Below, in pieces: positions 1 through 8,629 of a stretch of DNA of 64,000 bases. The DNA is from Cesiribacter sp964504565. GTDB lineage: Bacteria; Bacteroidota; Bacteroidia; Cytophagales; Cyclobacteriaceae. The notes beneath the pieces are model-generated. The model was not told the origin of the DNA and made no database searches. It saw only the letters and a program-made list of their open reading frames with translations. A program made the translations under genes and the position numbers. The stretch covers positions 186,001 through 250,000 of the forward strand of contig CAZDEY010000005.1 in the NCBI GenBank assembly GCA_964504565.1, read 5' to 3'. Positions within the stretch are counted from its first letter, which is position 1. Every line of letters begins with the position of its first letter.

Positions 1-2
1 TT

Positions 3-824
3 AACGTAAAAAAAGCCGCCGGGGGCAATGTAGGTATGATTGGCGGCGGCATGATGGACGAAAGCAGCCTGATTAACCTGCAGGAAATGCTGGGCAACAT
101 GATGCCGAAGAAGAACAAGAAGCGCAAAGTAACCATAGCCGAAGCCCGCAATATACTCTTGGAAGAAGAAGCTGCCAAGCTTATTGATATGGATGAGGTG
201 AAGGAAGAAGCCATTAAGCGCGCCGAGAATACCGGTATAATTTTTATAGATGAGATAGATAAAGTAGCCGGCGGCGGTAAAGGCCAAGGCGGTCCGGATG
301 TTAGTCGCGAAGGCGTTCAGCGCGACCTTTTGCCAATTGTGGAAGGCTCAACCGTAAATACCAAGCACGGCATCATCCGTACCGATCATATACTATTTGT
401 AGCGGCCGGGGCATTCCACGTAAGCAAGCCCAGCGATCTTATTCCGGAATTGCAGGGCCGCTTTCCTATTCGGGTAGAGCTGCAAAGCCTTACCGAAGAC
501 GATTTTTACCAAATTCTTAAAGAACCTAAAAACGCCCTGACCAAGCAATATATAGCCCTGCTGGAAGCCGAAGAGGTAAAGCTGGAGTTTCAGGATGAAG
601 CCCTGCGTAAACTAGCCCAAATGGCCTTCCGGATAAACTCTGAAGTAGAGAATATAGGTGCCCGACGTTTACACACCGTAATGAGCCAGTTGCTAAACGA
701 CTTCTTGTTCGATGTACCGGACAAAATTGGTGCTAACGCCCAAATTAGCGTAACCGCCGAGATGGTGGAAAAACGGCTAAGTAAGTTGGTGAAGAATAAG
801 GATTTGAGCCAGTATATACTTTAA
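3..824 (+). CDS. hslU: ATP-dependent protease ATPase subunit HslU, 3' part
   Basis: C-terminal part of the AAA+ unfoldase HslU (ClpY), which feeds substrates to the HslV peptidase in the cytoplasm. The frame is open to the left edge, so the start and the Walker A motif lie outside the window. Visible are the Walker B segment IIFIDEIDKV, the VSREGVQRDLLPIVEG sensor region, ELQGRFPIRVEL, and the closing SQYIL tail typical of the family, whose C-terminus docks into HslV. The Met codon at 36 is internal (MIGGGMMDESS lies in the family's inserted I domain) and is not the start. A strong hairpin terminator follows at 850. Identity is secure; only completeness is lacking. Confidence 0.95.
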   Translation, partial: NVKKAAGGNVGMIGGGMMDESSLINLQEMLGNMMPKKNKKRKVTIAEARNILLEEEAAKLIDMDEVKEEAIKRAENTGIIFIDEIDKVAGGGKGQGGPDVSREGVQRDLLPIVEGSTVNTKHGIIRTDHILFVAAGAFHVSKPSDLIPELQGRFPIRVELQSLTEDDFYQILKEPKNALTKQYIALLEAEEVKLEFQDEALRKLAQMAFRINSEVENIGARRLHTVMSQLLNDFLFDVPDKIGANAQISVTAEMVEKRLSKLVKNKDLSQYIL

Positions 825-849
825 TTACTATTTTCTATACCGCATTTCT

Positions 850-878
850 AGCCTTAGCCTCTTGCTAAGGCTTGTTTA
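850..878 (+). terminator. Rho-independent terminator after hslU
   Basis: A perfect 9-bp stem, AGCCTTAGC (850-858) and GCTAAGGCT (864-872), closes a 5-nt loop and is followed by a T-rich tract. It sits 25 nt after the hslU stop and just upstream of the next gene. Confidence 0.75.
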
Positions 879-886
879 TTTAAATT

Positions 887-1609
887 ATGGATAGAAACCA
901 GAAAATAGCCTATATAACCGGTACCAGCAGCGGCATTGGCGAGGCGCTGGCTCACGAGCTTTTACAAAACCATTGGCAGGTTATTGGTATAGCCAGGCGC
1001 CAGACCATTTCTCATACAAATTATCAGCATATTACCGTTGACCTAAGTAGACCTTTTGCTAATTGGCCGGAAATATTTCGGCCTCACCCAGAAAATATAG
1101 AATTGGTGTTAATAAATAATGCCGGAACTTTAGGTCAGGTAGCCTACAGTGGTAATTTAGAGCCGGCAGAATTGGAGGCAGCGTACCAAACTAATATGGT
1201 AGCCCCGGCGCTGTTATGTAACGCCTTCCTTAAAAAATACCCTTCTACCCAAAAAACTATAGTGAATATCAGCAGTGGTGCGGCTAATTATCCGGTGGAT
1301 GGTTGGAGTACCTATTGTAGCAGCAAGGCAGGCCTGCAAATGCTGAGCGAAGTACTGGCGCTGGAAGCTGAAAAACGCAACGATACCAGCTTAAAGGTGT
1401 ACTCGGTTGCGCCGGGCGTGGTAGATACCGAAATGCAGCAGCACATACGGCAAAGTTCGGAACACAACTTTAGCCGGGTAGAGCATTTTAAAAATTTGAA
1501 GAAGGATAACCAATTGACTTCTAGCCAGGACGTAGCTAAAAAACTTGCTGAGTTGCTACAAAACCAAGCGAAGTTTAGGGAAGTTAAGCAGGATGTACGT
1601 AACTGGTAA
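887..1609 (+). CDS. SDR family NAD(P)-dependent oxidoreductase
   Basis: A classical short-chain dehydrogenase/reductase of 240 aa, likely cytosolic. The cofactor loop TGTSSGIG is at residues 11-18, NNAG at 77-80, and the catalytic set Ser130, Tyr143 and Lys147 has the usual 13-residue and YxxxK spacings. Arg37-Arg38 after the second strand suggests NADP(H) preference (inference). The overall arrangement recalls the benzil-reductase/sepiapterin-reductase-like branch, but the substrate cannot be told from sequence. It starts with ATG 63 nt after hslU, behind that gene's terminator, so it is probably transcribed separately, perhaps together with the following DUF4421 gene 49 nt downstream. Confidence 0.9.
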   Translation: MDRNQKIAYITGTSSGIGEALAHELLQNHWQVIGIARRQTISHTNYQHITVDLSRPFANWPEIFRPHPENIELVLINNAGTLGQVAYSGNLEPAELEAAYQTNMVAPALLCNAFLKKYPSTQKTIVNISSGAANYPVDGWSTYCSSKAGLQMLSEVLALEAEKRNDTSLKVYSVAPGVVDTEMQQHIRQSSEHNFSRVEHFKNLKKDNQLTSSQDVAKKLAELLQNQAKFREVKQDVRNW

Positions 1610-1658
1610 TTAACATTTGGGTTGGTTCCGAAGTTTAATCATAGAAATTTTCCTAAAT

Positions 1659-2726
1659 GTGAACAAACAGCTACTATCTCTATTTCTCCTCTTTTTTGTT
1701 ATATCATCAGCTTATGCTCAAACTGGTACTCTGGATAGCCTGGATACCGAAACCAGGGTATATATAACTCCCGATAGTTCTATAGTTCAGGATGGGATTA
1801 TAAGACGGTACCCCGGCTTTTTTGCCTTACGGGCAACCTACCAGGAGCGGCAGTTGGGTATGGTATTTAAACCGGAAGCAACCCCTGAAAACGAGGCCTA
1901 CTATGTGCCCTCTAACATCCGTACGTTTGGGTTAGGCTTTAATGTGTTTGGGGTTGGCTTTACCTACAGCTTTTTGTTGCCGGAGTCGCTACAACCTACC
2001 GATAAACCGTTTAACCCCGACCAGCGCGATACGCGAATTAATTTTTACCGCAGCCGCTGGGGCCTGCAGGTAGATTTGCAGCGGTATATCGGCTACTATT
2101 TAAAAAGTACTACGCTAGACCCCAATGCCACCCAGCCCGATACCAGCCGTGCCGATATTAGCACTACCCGGTCGCTATTTGGTTTAACCTATATGCTGAA
2201 GCCGGAACACTTTAGTTACAGTGCCGCCCAAAGCAACAGCAAACGCCAAATTGAAGGCGGAGGCACCTTTTTGTTCAGAATAAACGGAGGTAAATTTAGG
2301 GTAGCGGCCGATTCGGCCTTGTTAGAGCCGGAAGATGACGGCGAGGAGCTAAGTAGCTTTGAAGCCTATTCCTTTAGCATATTACCGGGCTATGCCCACT
2401 CGTTTGTATTTAGGAAACTATACGTAATGGGCAGCCTAAACCTGGGGCCGGAACTGCAGCGAACTACCAGCAACCTGAACGATAATATTGACTATGATGT
2501 ACAAGCCCGCCTGCAATTTCAGTTTACGGTAGGCTTTGATAACGACGTGTTTTTTTCTAATATAACCTACTTAAGCCAGCGGCAACGGTACTTCGGCCCT
2601 GGTCTCTACACCGACATTGGAGTAAACAGCATTCGGTTTTCAATAGGCCACCGCTTTAACGAATTTGGTTTTATGAAGAAAGTGCGTACCTCGGGCCAGA
2701 TTAAGCGGCTGAGAGAAAGTTTCTAA
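1659..2726 (+). CDS. DUF4421 family exported protein
   Basis: About 355 aa when read from the GTG at 1659. I prefer this start because it yields a clean signal peptide (NKQLLSLFLLFFVISSAYAQ); the longer frame from a TTG at 1617 would place 14 unrelated residues in front of it. The body matches the Bacteroidota DUF4421 pattern: an early YITPDSSIVQDGIIRRYPGF segment, then many alternating aromatic/hydrophobic strands ending in a C-terminal strand rich in F, G and R. This is consistent with an outer membrane beta barrel (inference). Function is unknown. It converges with the SixA-like gene, whose stop lies 3 nt beyond its own. Confidence 0.8.
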   Translation: MNKQLLSLFLLFFVISSAYAQTGTLDSLDTETRVYITPDSSIVQDGIIRRYPGFFALRATYQERQLGMVFKPEATPENEAYYVPSNIRTFGLGFNVFGVGFTYSFLLPESLQPTDKPFNPDQRDTRINFYRSRWGLQVDLQRYIGYYLKSTTLDPNATQPDTSRADISTTRSLFGLTYMLKPEHFSYSAAQSNSKRQIEGGGTFLFRINGGKFRVAADSALLEPEDDGEELSSFEAYSFSILPGYAHSFVFRKLYVMGSLNLGPELQRTTSNLNDNIDYDVQARLQFQFTVGFDNDVFFSNITYLSQRQRYFGPGLYTDIGVNSIRFSIGHRFNEFGFMKKVRTSGQIKRLRESF

Positions 2727-2729
2727 ACT

Positions 2730-3224
2730 CTACAAGTTTTTTGGGTACTGGTAAGCCAGTAGCTTTCCTTTTCCGTACTCAACCTCCTGCCAAGTATCTA
2801 CACTAAAGGTTAAACCAATAAAGCCGGAGGTAGGCAAATTATCGGTTATATAGTTCTTAGAAAGGTTATTGGCAAAATCGGTAAGGCCGGGGTTATGCCC
2901 AACTATCAAGAGTGAGTTTGCGCTGCTATCAATTTCCTGCAACAGTTTTAGCAGTTTAGCGCTGGAAGCATGGTAAACCTGAGGCGCGTAGCGGATGGCC
3001 TCGGGTTTAATTTGCCAGGCAGCGGCTACCGGCTTTAGGGTTAGTTTGGTTCTTACTGAATCGCTGCTTAACACTAGCTCCGGACACTCTAATTTTTGGC
3101 TTAACCAGCTGGCTATTCTTGGTATATCTTTTTCTCCCCGTTGGTTTAAGGGTCGTTCGTGGTCGGTAAGCTCAATGTCGGCCCAGCTCGATTTAGCGTG
3201 TCGTAATAAGTAAAGTTTCTTCAT
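2730..3224 (-). CDS. SixA-like histidine phosphatase family protein
   Basis: A 164-aa histidine phosphatase (phosphoglycerate-mutase superfamily, SixA-like). The N-terminal LYLLRHAKSSW contains the RH catalytic pair (Arg8-His9), and LIVGHNPGLTDF carries the second catalytic His. The length and the RHAKS signature fit the SixA group, which removes phosphate from phosphohistidine; the actual target here is unknown. The start is fixed by the catalytic motif nine residues in. Oddly, the hairpin and T-run that terminate the upstream gene end directly against this ATG, so any read-through mRNA would have its ribosome entry region inside the hairpin. Confidence 0.88.
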   Translation of the reverse strand: MKKLYLLRHAKSSWADIELTDHERPLNQRGEKDIPRIASWLSQKLECPELVLSSDSVRTKLTLKPVAAAWQIKPEAIRYAPQVYHASSAKLLKLLQEIDSSANSLLIVGHNPGLTDFANNLSKNYITDNLPTSGFIGLTFSVDTWQEVEYGKGKLLAYQYPKNL

Positions 3225-3252
3225 AAAAAAAGCACAGCCAGATGCTGTGCTT
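3225..3252 (-). terminator. Terminator or attenuator hairpin between the AP2 gene and the sixA-like gene
   Basis: On the minus strand a 9-bp stem, AAGCACAGC and GCTGTGCTT (3252-3244 and 3238-3230), with a 5-nt loop runs straight into a T-tract (3231-3225). The next base is the start codon of the sixA-like gene, so the element is both the 3' end of the AP2 gene and the 5' boundary of the next gene. Confidence 0.75.
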
Positions 3253-3276
3253 AATGTACTACTTTCTATAAGAAAA

Positions 3277-3861
3277 TTACGAAGCTTTCTGCTGTTTCTG
3301 CTTAGCTTCTATTTCTTTTTGCTTTTTCTCATCAATAACGTTCAGGCTACGAGTTTTTCCAAATAACTCAATAGACTTTTTGTTGTAAGCAAGGGCTGCT
3401 TCTTCCGGCGTATCGTAAAGGCCCAGGTTAAAACGTTTGCCTTCTTTGTAAATAACTGCCCGGTACTTTTGGTTATCCTTAACTATGCCACGGTAACCCA
3501 GCGGGTTGTCAGTTTTGCGGGTATTGCGCGTAACGTGGCTAAATGTGGTCCATTCAAGGTTTTTAACCCGGCAGTCTAGGCGATCGCCGTTTTTAAGAAT
3601 TACAAATAGGCGTTTCTCTATTTTCGGCTTCTCAACAAATTTTTCTGCTACTAATTTGTGCAGATAGATTGTTTCGTTGCGGTAGCTACCGTCTTTATTT
3701 AACCAGTTTTTCTGGAAAAACGCGTAGCCGCTAGAGTGGATGCGCAAATGTTTAAGGAAACCTACTTGGTTCAGATACTCATTGTTCTGAATGTAATCGT
3801 AAGTTTCTCCGTCAACAACTGCCATCTTGTCGGAATTCTTGAGCTTTAATTTGTACAGCAT
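3277..3861 (-). CDS. HNH-like / AP2 domain DNA-binding protein
   Basis: A 194-aa soluble protein with two recognisable parts. Residues about 60-115 resemble the HNH homing-endonuclease scaffold (YLHKLVAEKF, then NGDRLDCRVKNLEW), a form in which H, N and the following NLEW segment are kept. Residues about 120-165 are an AP2/ERF-type fold: GYRGIVKDNQKYRAVI, then the FNLGLYDTPEEAALAYN helix. The tail is Lys/Gln rich. Families of this sort are mobile homing endonucleases, but here the gene stands alone between housekeeping genes, has its own terminator and shows no intron, so a domesticated DNA-binding role is possible (inference). Start is the only ATG in good position. Confidence 0.75.
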   Translation of the reverse strand: MLYKLKLKNSDKMAVVDGETYDYIQNNEYLNQVGFLKHLRIHSSGYAFFQKNWLNKDGSYRNETIYLHKLVAEKFVEKPKIEKRLFVILKNGDRLDCRVKNLEWTTFSHVTRNTRKTDNPLGYRGIVKDNQKYRAVIYKEGKRFNLGLYDTPEEAALAYNKKSIELFGKTRSLNVIDEKKQKEIEAKQKQQKAS

Positions 3862-3952
3862 AGTAATAAATAATAAGAATTATGTAGTTGGGTGTGATTT
3901 CTTAGTCACGTAAAAATCTCTGGACAATATACAGATAACATCCGGGTTTTGT

Positions 3953-4939
3953 TTACGGTAAATAGAAATCAAATGTTATGCCATTCATACAATTAAAGTG
4001 TTGCTTGGGGCAAGAATCATATCCTTTAGGGCTACAGGGGCGGCAAGAAAGGCCTTTCTTCTCAAATAGTAAAAACTTTGAACGGTACGGATATTTTCCC
4101 ATTTCGGGAATAGTATTCCCCCAAATAGAAAAAATCTGCTTTTGAAAGGCAGAAGCAACTGCCAGATGCCAGCTATCGAAACTAAAAACATAAGCGGCTT
4201 GCTTAATAAGCGAAGCCTGTTGGTTAAAGTTGAGTTGGCCGCAGGCATTTATTATTTCGGTACGCTTTCCTAACTCGTTTAATCCTTCTTCCCATTCACC
4301 GCTACCGGAGCGCTCAAAAAAATTGGTAATTGCTTGGGCAATGGTAGTTTCTTCAGGGTTGCCCAGCAAAAGCACCGGTTTGTTTATTTTATCGCATAGC
4401 TCAATTAGGCGTTTAGTCGGCAAGCGCCGAGTGTTATAGCCGGCAGTCAACGATAGCACTACGTAGCCTTTGTTCGGCAGATTGGGCAACCAATCGGTGG
4501 GTACCGAATCTTTTTCCGGTAAGAATACATCCAGGCCCAGGGCATCGGGTTTAATGCCTAGTGGGGCTGCAACTTCGTAAAACCGGTCAGTAAGGTGTTG
4601 GTTGGGCAGTTGGTTAATTTTGAAGTTGGTAAGCAACCAGTTTTTCCATTTAAGCGGATTAAAACTATAGGTTTTAGCTTTACACTTAGCAGCAACCTTG
4701 GCAGACCTTGCACTGCCTTCCAGATCTATAACCGCATCGTATTTTTCAGATAACCGTAGCTTAGAGGTATAAGGAATTACAGACTTAACGTAGGGATTTT
4801 CCTGCAGTAAAAAACTATTTTCTTCGTCAACCAAATAATCAACCTCCGCCCCGGTTAGCTGGGTTTTGAGGGTACGCAAAATTGGGGTGGAAAATATAAT
4901 ATCTTCTTTATCTCCTAATCGTATTAACAGTATTCTCAT
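3953..4939 (-). CDS. Glycosyltransferase family 9 (heptosyltransferase-like)
   Basis: 328 aa with the GT9 layout: an N-terminal Rossmann half opening MRILLIRLGDKEDIIFSTPILRTLK, and a C-terminal half with the AYVFSFDSWHLAVASAF segment equivalent to the nucleotide-sugar binding loop (usually SxDTGxxH; the Asp-Ser here departs from DTG). A Cys-rich tail (CRPCSPKGYDSCPKQHFNCM) near the C-terminus is also common in this group. These enzymes transfer heptose or other sugars onto LPS core at the inner membrane face. The gene begins 3 nt after the PolX stop, so the two are co-transcribed. Substrate unknown. Confidence 0.85.
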   Translation of the reverse strand: MRILLIRLGDKEDIIFSTPILRTLKTQLTGAEVDYLVDEENSFLLQENPYVKSVIPYTSKLRLSEKYDAVIDLEGSARSAKVAAKCKAKTYSFNPLKWKNWLLTNFKINQLPNQHLTDRFYEVAAPLGIKPDALGLDVFLPEKDSVPTDWLPNLPNKGYVVLSLTAGYNTRRLPTKRLIELCDKINKPVLLLGNPEETTIAQAITNFFERSGSGEWEEGLNELGKRTEIINACGQLNFNQQASLIKQAAYVFSFDSWHLAVASAFQKQIFSIWGNTIPEMGKYPYRSKFLLFEKKGLSCRPCSPKGYDSCPKQHFNCMNGITFDFYLP

Positions 4940-4942
4940 AGC

Positions 4943-6661
4943 CTACTTAACGGCGGCGGCCTTCTTTTGGGCAAAATGTTCGGCTACAAACTCCACTGTT
5001 TGCGCATTAAAGCAACGCTCAACCGGCAGGCCACCCTTTCGGCCAATCAGCGTTCCGTAGTACATATCCTCAAGACCTGTAGTTACGTGGGCGTCGGGGT
5101 TTATGCTAATCCAAGCCCCTTGAGCTACGGCATACTGCACCCACCGCCAATCTAAATCTAACCGCCAGGGGTTCGCATTAATTTCAATTATTACATTATG
5201 CTGTACGCAAGCATCAATTACGGCTTGGTGGTCAATAGGGTAGCCCGGACGGCGTAGCAGCAAACGGCCGGTAGGGTGGCCCAACATGGTAGTATAAGGG
5301 TTAGCAATGGCCGTGAGTAAACGTTCGGTAGCTTTTTCCTGGCTCATGCTAAGGTTACCGTGAATGGAGGCTACAATAAAATCGAATGATTTTAGTTGCT
5401 CATTGGGGTAATCCAGTTTTCCATCGGCTAAGATATCACTTTCTATACCTTTGAAGATTTTAAAGCCTTCTAGTTTGGTATTAAGGGCATCAATTTCTTT
5501 ATGCTGTTTTTGTACGCTTTCCCACGTTAAGCCACCGGCGTAGAAGGCACTCTGGCTATGGTCGCTGATTCCTAAATAGGTATAGCCTAGCTTTTGGCAG
5601 GCAGTTGCCATTTCTTCCAGGGTGTTTTTGCCGTCGCTATAGGTGCTATGGTTATGCAGGCTCCCCGTTAGGTCGTCATACTCAATTAACTTAGGTAGGC
5701 TGCCGGTAGCCGCAAGGTTCAGTTCATTGCGGCCTTCGCGCAATTCCGGTTCTATATACTCTAAATTGAACGCCTTATAGGCTTCTTCTTCGGTGGCGTA
5801 GGCAGTTTTGCTTAGTTGAGCCAGCAAAGTAGATCCCTTTTCCGGCAGGCTTTGGCTAAGGTGCTCGGGTGAGCCGGTATAGAGTAGTAGGGTGCTGCCA
5901 AAGCTCTTGGGTTTACAGGTTACAATTTCCGTAGCCAAGCCCCTAAATTGGCCCTGCCACTTATAGGGATTCACCAACCCTGGCGCAGCTTCTAATTCTT
6001 TAATACTCGGTAAATAATTCCAAACTACGCTTTTGTCTTCCTCAGCAATAACCAAAATTAGGTTTTCCACTATTTCGGTACGGCGGCGGTAGTCACCGGC
6101 TAGTTCGGCATTCTTAAATTTTCTGTTGAAGTAGGAAAGAATTTCTTCAGCAATGGGTTGGGCTTCGGCCCAATGCAGTTTGCCGGCGTTTTCTTCCAGA
6201 AATGCCAATTCATCCAGTATTTTTTCCTGGGTTTTGGCCCCGAATCCTTTAGCCTTGGCTAAGCGGCCCTGCTCGCAGGCTGCTTTTAGTTCAGCCACGC
6301 TTTCAATGCCTAATTCCTGCCAAATTTGCCGTACTTTTTTAGCACCTAAGCCTTTAATATTCAGTATTTGCAAAACACCTTCCGGGGTTTGTTCCAGAAG
6401 CTGATCTAGCTGGGCAAACGAGCCGGTTGCTACAATCTCCTGTAGGCTGGCCGCCAAGCTTTTGCCGATGCCATCAATAGCCGAAATTTCCTCAGCCGAA
6501 AATTTGCCAATCGGTTGTTCCAGTTTTTCCAAGGGAAATACGGCGTTGGCGTAAGTTCTGATCTTAAAGGGGTTTTTGTTGTGCAACTTCAGCAGGGTGG
6601 CAGTAAGCTTTAGTTGCTTAATAATGGTTTTATTGTCAGGGACTAGGGTTTCAGTAGGCAT
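4943..6661 (-). CDS. polX: PolX-family protein with intact PHP domain but degenerate polymerase site
   Basis: 572 aa in the bacterial PolX order: N-terminal 8-kDa-like and helix-hairpin-helix region (residues 1-155, with IDGIGKSLA and IKGLGAKKV), Pol X palm/thumb-like region (about 160-315, with YIEPELREG at 302-310) and a C-terminal PHP phosphoesterase domain (about 335-560). In the family the palm motif reads roughly GSxRRGxxxxGDxD; here residues 189-204 read GDYRRRTEIVENLILV, so both metal-binding Asp positions are Asn200 and Ile202. The PHP ligands look intact: HNH at 336-338, SDH near 367, GHPTG and NPDAH. It may therefore act as a 3'-5' exonuclease or repair nuclease without polymerase activity (inference). 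First gene of a pair with the GT9 gene. Confidence 0.85.
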   Translation of the reverse strand: MPTETLVPDNKTIIKQLKLTATLLKLHNKNPFKIRTYANAVFPLEKLEQPIGKFSAEEISAIDGIGKSLAASLQEIVATGSFAQLDQLLEQTPEGVLQILNIKGLGAKKVRQIWQELGIESVAELKAACEQGRLAKAKGFGAKTQEKILDELAFLEENAGKLHWAEAQPIAEEILSYFNRKFKNAELAGDYRRRTEIVENLILVIAEEDKSVVWNYLPSIKELEAAPGLVNPYKWQGQFRGLATEIVTCKPKSFGSTLLLYTGSPEHLSQSLPEKGSTLLAQLSKTAYATEEEAYKAFNLEYIEPELREGRNELNLAATGSLPKLIEYDDLTGSLHNHSTYSDGKNTLEEMATACQKLGYTYLGISDHSQSAFYAGGLTWESVQKQHKEIDALNTKLEGFKIFKGIESDILADGKLDYPNEQLKSFDFIVASIHGNLSMSQEKATERLLTAIANPYTTMLGHPTGRLLLRRPGYPIDHQAVIDACVQHNVIIEINANPWRLDLDWRWVQYAVAQGAWISINPDAHVTTGLEDMYYGTLIGRKGGLPVERCFNAQTVEFVAEHFAQKKAAAVK

Positions 6662-6794
6662 AGTGCGTAGTTTGGGGCTTGGTAAAGGTACGGTATAGCG
6701 GGCAGAGCTTAAAATAATAGCCTATAGGAATTATTTCCCATGAATTTTGTATTTTACTGGTAGCAATGTTTCTTCCATTCCATCTGATAACTTT

Positions 6795-8348
6795 ATGCGA
6801 TTGCTCCTTACGTGTGTAGTACTCCTTTTTTGTTCCGGCTTAGTTACGGCCCAACTGGTACAACCCGCCCGGGCCGAAATTGAGGTTTCAACTATGGACG
6901 AAGAACACTTTATAATTTCGGGGCAGGAGTGGGGTTTGCTGGTACACCAGCGCAACCGAAAAGAAAGTACCTTTAAACAAAATGCCTACGACCTAACCCT
7001 GTTGGATACCCTGCTGCAAGAACAGTGGAAGACCCAAATTATAGTTGAGAGCAAATTTAATTACGCCGGGTACGAGCATCAGCAAGGGCGGTTTTATATG
7101 CTTTTCACCCATAATAGCGGTAAAACCAGCGAGTACCGAATTGTAACTATTGATGCAGCTACCAGTATTTCACGCAGCTATAGCCTGAAAAACGAGCTGG
7201 ATATGGAGCTAACCGAATTTACCGCCTTAGGCAATTTGGTGATTTTTGGGGGCTACGTTCACTACCGCCCTTCCGTGGTAGCGTTTGATTTAAGCAATGA
7301 ACACTTAAGGGTTTTGCCTGGCTTATACCAAAAAAGCAGCGAGCTAATTGAAGTAAGGGCTAACCCGGGCCAGCAAAGCTTCACTGTACTGTATACCGAA
7401 AAATTGCCCGGCCGTCAGCTTACCATAGCCTCTAAAACCTACGATGAGCAGGCCAATCCGCTACTAGAGTATACGCTGCAACCGGAAGAGGGTACCCATT
7501 TGCTATACGGCCGCAGCACCCAGTTTTCCGATACGGCGGTACACATTGCAGGCACCTACGCCAATCGTACCTCTTCTGATTTCAGCCAGGGTATTTTTGT
7601 GAGTAGCGTGTTTAAAGATGGCCGCCAGGAGGTTAACTACTATCCGTTCGCTGATTTGGAAAACTTCTTTGTGTTTATGAGTGAAAAGCGCCAAAACCGA
7701 ATAAAAGAACGGATTGAGCGCAAAAAGAAGCAGCATAAAGATATTGATTTTAACTACCGCTTGCTAGTGCACGATATCTTGCCTCATAACGATCAGTATA
7801 TTCTTATTGCCGAAGCTTTCTACCCTAAGTATAACAATGCCGGCCCGGCAAATTTTGGTTATGGGGGCTTCCGCTCAAATAGGGGAACTACCCAAGGGTA
7901 CCTTGAAGGGTATAAATACACCCACGCCATACTGCTGGCTTTTGATGGGTACGGCAAACTTCAGTGGGATAACGGCTTTGAAATTAACGAAGTTTACCAG
8001 CCAACTCTGGAAAAACTGGTGCATGTGCTGCCCACTGAAGACCAAACCGTATTGGTTTATGCCTACGAGGACGAGCTACAGTCTAAAATAATCAGGGATG
8101 AAGAGGTACTGGCCGGAAAAGAAAGCAACGAGTTGCAGATGGTTGATTTTGTAGGCGAAGCGCGTAATAATTTAGGCACCAACATACAACTGCACGACTG
8201 GTACGGAAATAACCTCTATGCCTACGGCGAACAGCGGATTACAAATCCCGACGGTAGCGAAAGCAGCTCGCGCCGGGTTTTCTTCATTAATAAAGTAAGC
8301 TACCAACCCATGCCGGAAGAAGAATTACAAAAAGCAGAAGCGGAGTAG
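6795..8348 (+). CDS. Exported protein of unknown function
   Basis: 517 aa from the ATG at 6795, chosen because it gives a standard signal peptide (MRLLLTCVVLLFCSGLVTAQ); a TTG at 6747 would add 16 residues ahead of it. The mature part alternates short strands with conserved Trp/Tyr/Gly, like a WD40- or kelch-type beta propeller, and has a basic stretch (KRQNRIKERIERKKKQHKD) about 60% along. No catalytic motif or sorting domain is visible. Similar long periplasmic or surface-exposed proteins are common in Cytophagales. Transcribed divergently from the PolX gene. I do not recognise a family. Confidence 0.75.
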   Translation: MRLLLTCVVLLFCSGLVTAQLVQPARAEIEVSTMDEEHFIISGQEWGLLVHQRNRKESTFKQNAYDLTLLDTLLQEQWKTQIIVESKFNYAGYEHQQGRFYMLFTHNSGKTSEYRIVTIDAATSISRSYSLKNELDMELTEFTALGNLVIFGGYVHYRPSVVAFDLSNEHLRVLPGLYQKSSELIEVRANPGQQSFTVLYTEKLPGRQLTIASKTYDEQANPLLEYTLQPEEGTHLLYGRSTQFSDTAVHIAGTYANRTSSDFSQGIFVSSVFKDGRQEVNYYPFADLENFFVFMSEKRQNRIKERIERKKKQHKDIDFNYRLLVHDILPHNDQYILIAEAFYPKYNNAGPANFGYGGFRSNRGTTQGYLEGYKYTHAILLAFDGYGKLQWDNGFEINEVYQPTLEKLVHVLPTEDQTVLVYAYEDELQSKIIRDEEVLAGKESNELQMVDFVGEARNNLGTNIQLHDWYGNNLYAYGEQRITNPDGSESSSRRVFFINKVSYQPMPEEELQKAEAE

Positions 8349-8454
8349 GGAAGAACCGAAGGAATGAGGGAGTGAAGGAGCGAATTTTTAATTAAGGAAT
8401 TATGAATGGGCTATCATAAAAGTTGCGACTGCGGCGTGCTGTTTGCATTTCCTT

Positions 8455-8500
8455 ACCAAGCACCAAGCATTAAGCACGGGGCCGTCTAGGGCAAGCACCA
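8455..8500. repeat. Dispersed intergenic repeat, copy 1 (inverted relative to copy 2)
   Basis: The segment with the core AAGCACGGGGCCGTCTAGGG is the reverse complement, with few changes, of the segment at 9188-9226. The two copies flank pyrR in opposite orientation. The surrounding DNA (8350-8600) also holds CT-rich, word-like direct repeats of the ACTCACCACCTCACT type and no gene. Confidence 0.6.
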
Positions 8501-8503
8501 AAA

Positions 8504-8525
8504 CTCATAACCTCGCAAATTCACT
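8504..8525 (+). repeat. Direct repeat upstream of pyrR (copy 1)
   Basis: Begins CTCATAACCTC and ends AATTCACT. A near copy in the same orientation occurs at 9298-9319, just before pyrB. Both sit in promoter-proximal DNA of the two pyrimidine genes. They do not resemble a PyrR RNA-binding loop, so they may be part of the same repeat family rather than an operator. Confidence 0.45.
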
Positions 8526-8602
8526 ACCTCACCATTTCAGTAAATCGCCAACTCACCACCTCACTAACCCACCAACCCACTAGCACATTACCCCAATTTG
8601 CC

Positions 8603-8610
8603 TATATTTG
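8603..8610 (+). promoter_or_regulatory. Candidate -7 element of pyrR promoter
   Basis: TATATTTG matches the Bacteroidota -7 consensus TAnnTTTG and lies 19 nt before the pyrR ATG. No good TTG -33 box is seen at the expected distance, so support is partial. Confidence 0.35.
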
Positions 8611-8629
8611 CGCAACCTAGCTACCGCCT

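Noticed and set aside
3277..3861. Group I intron or intein around the AP2 protein
   Set aside because: No flanking split gene or intron-like structure is seen; neighbours are intact.
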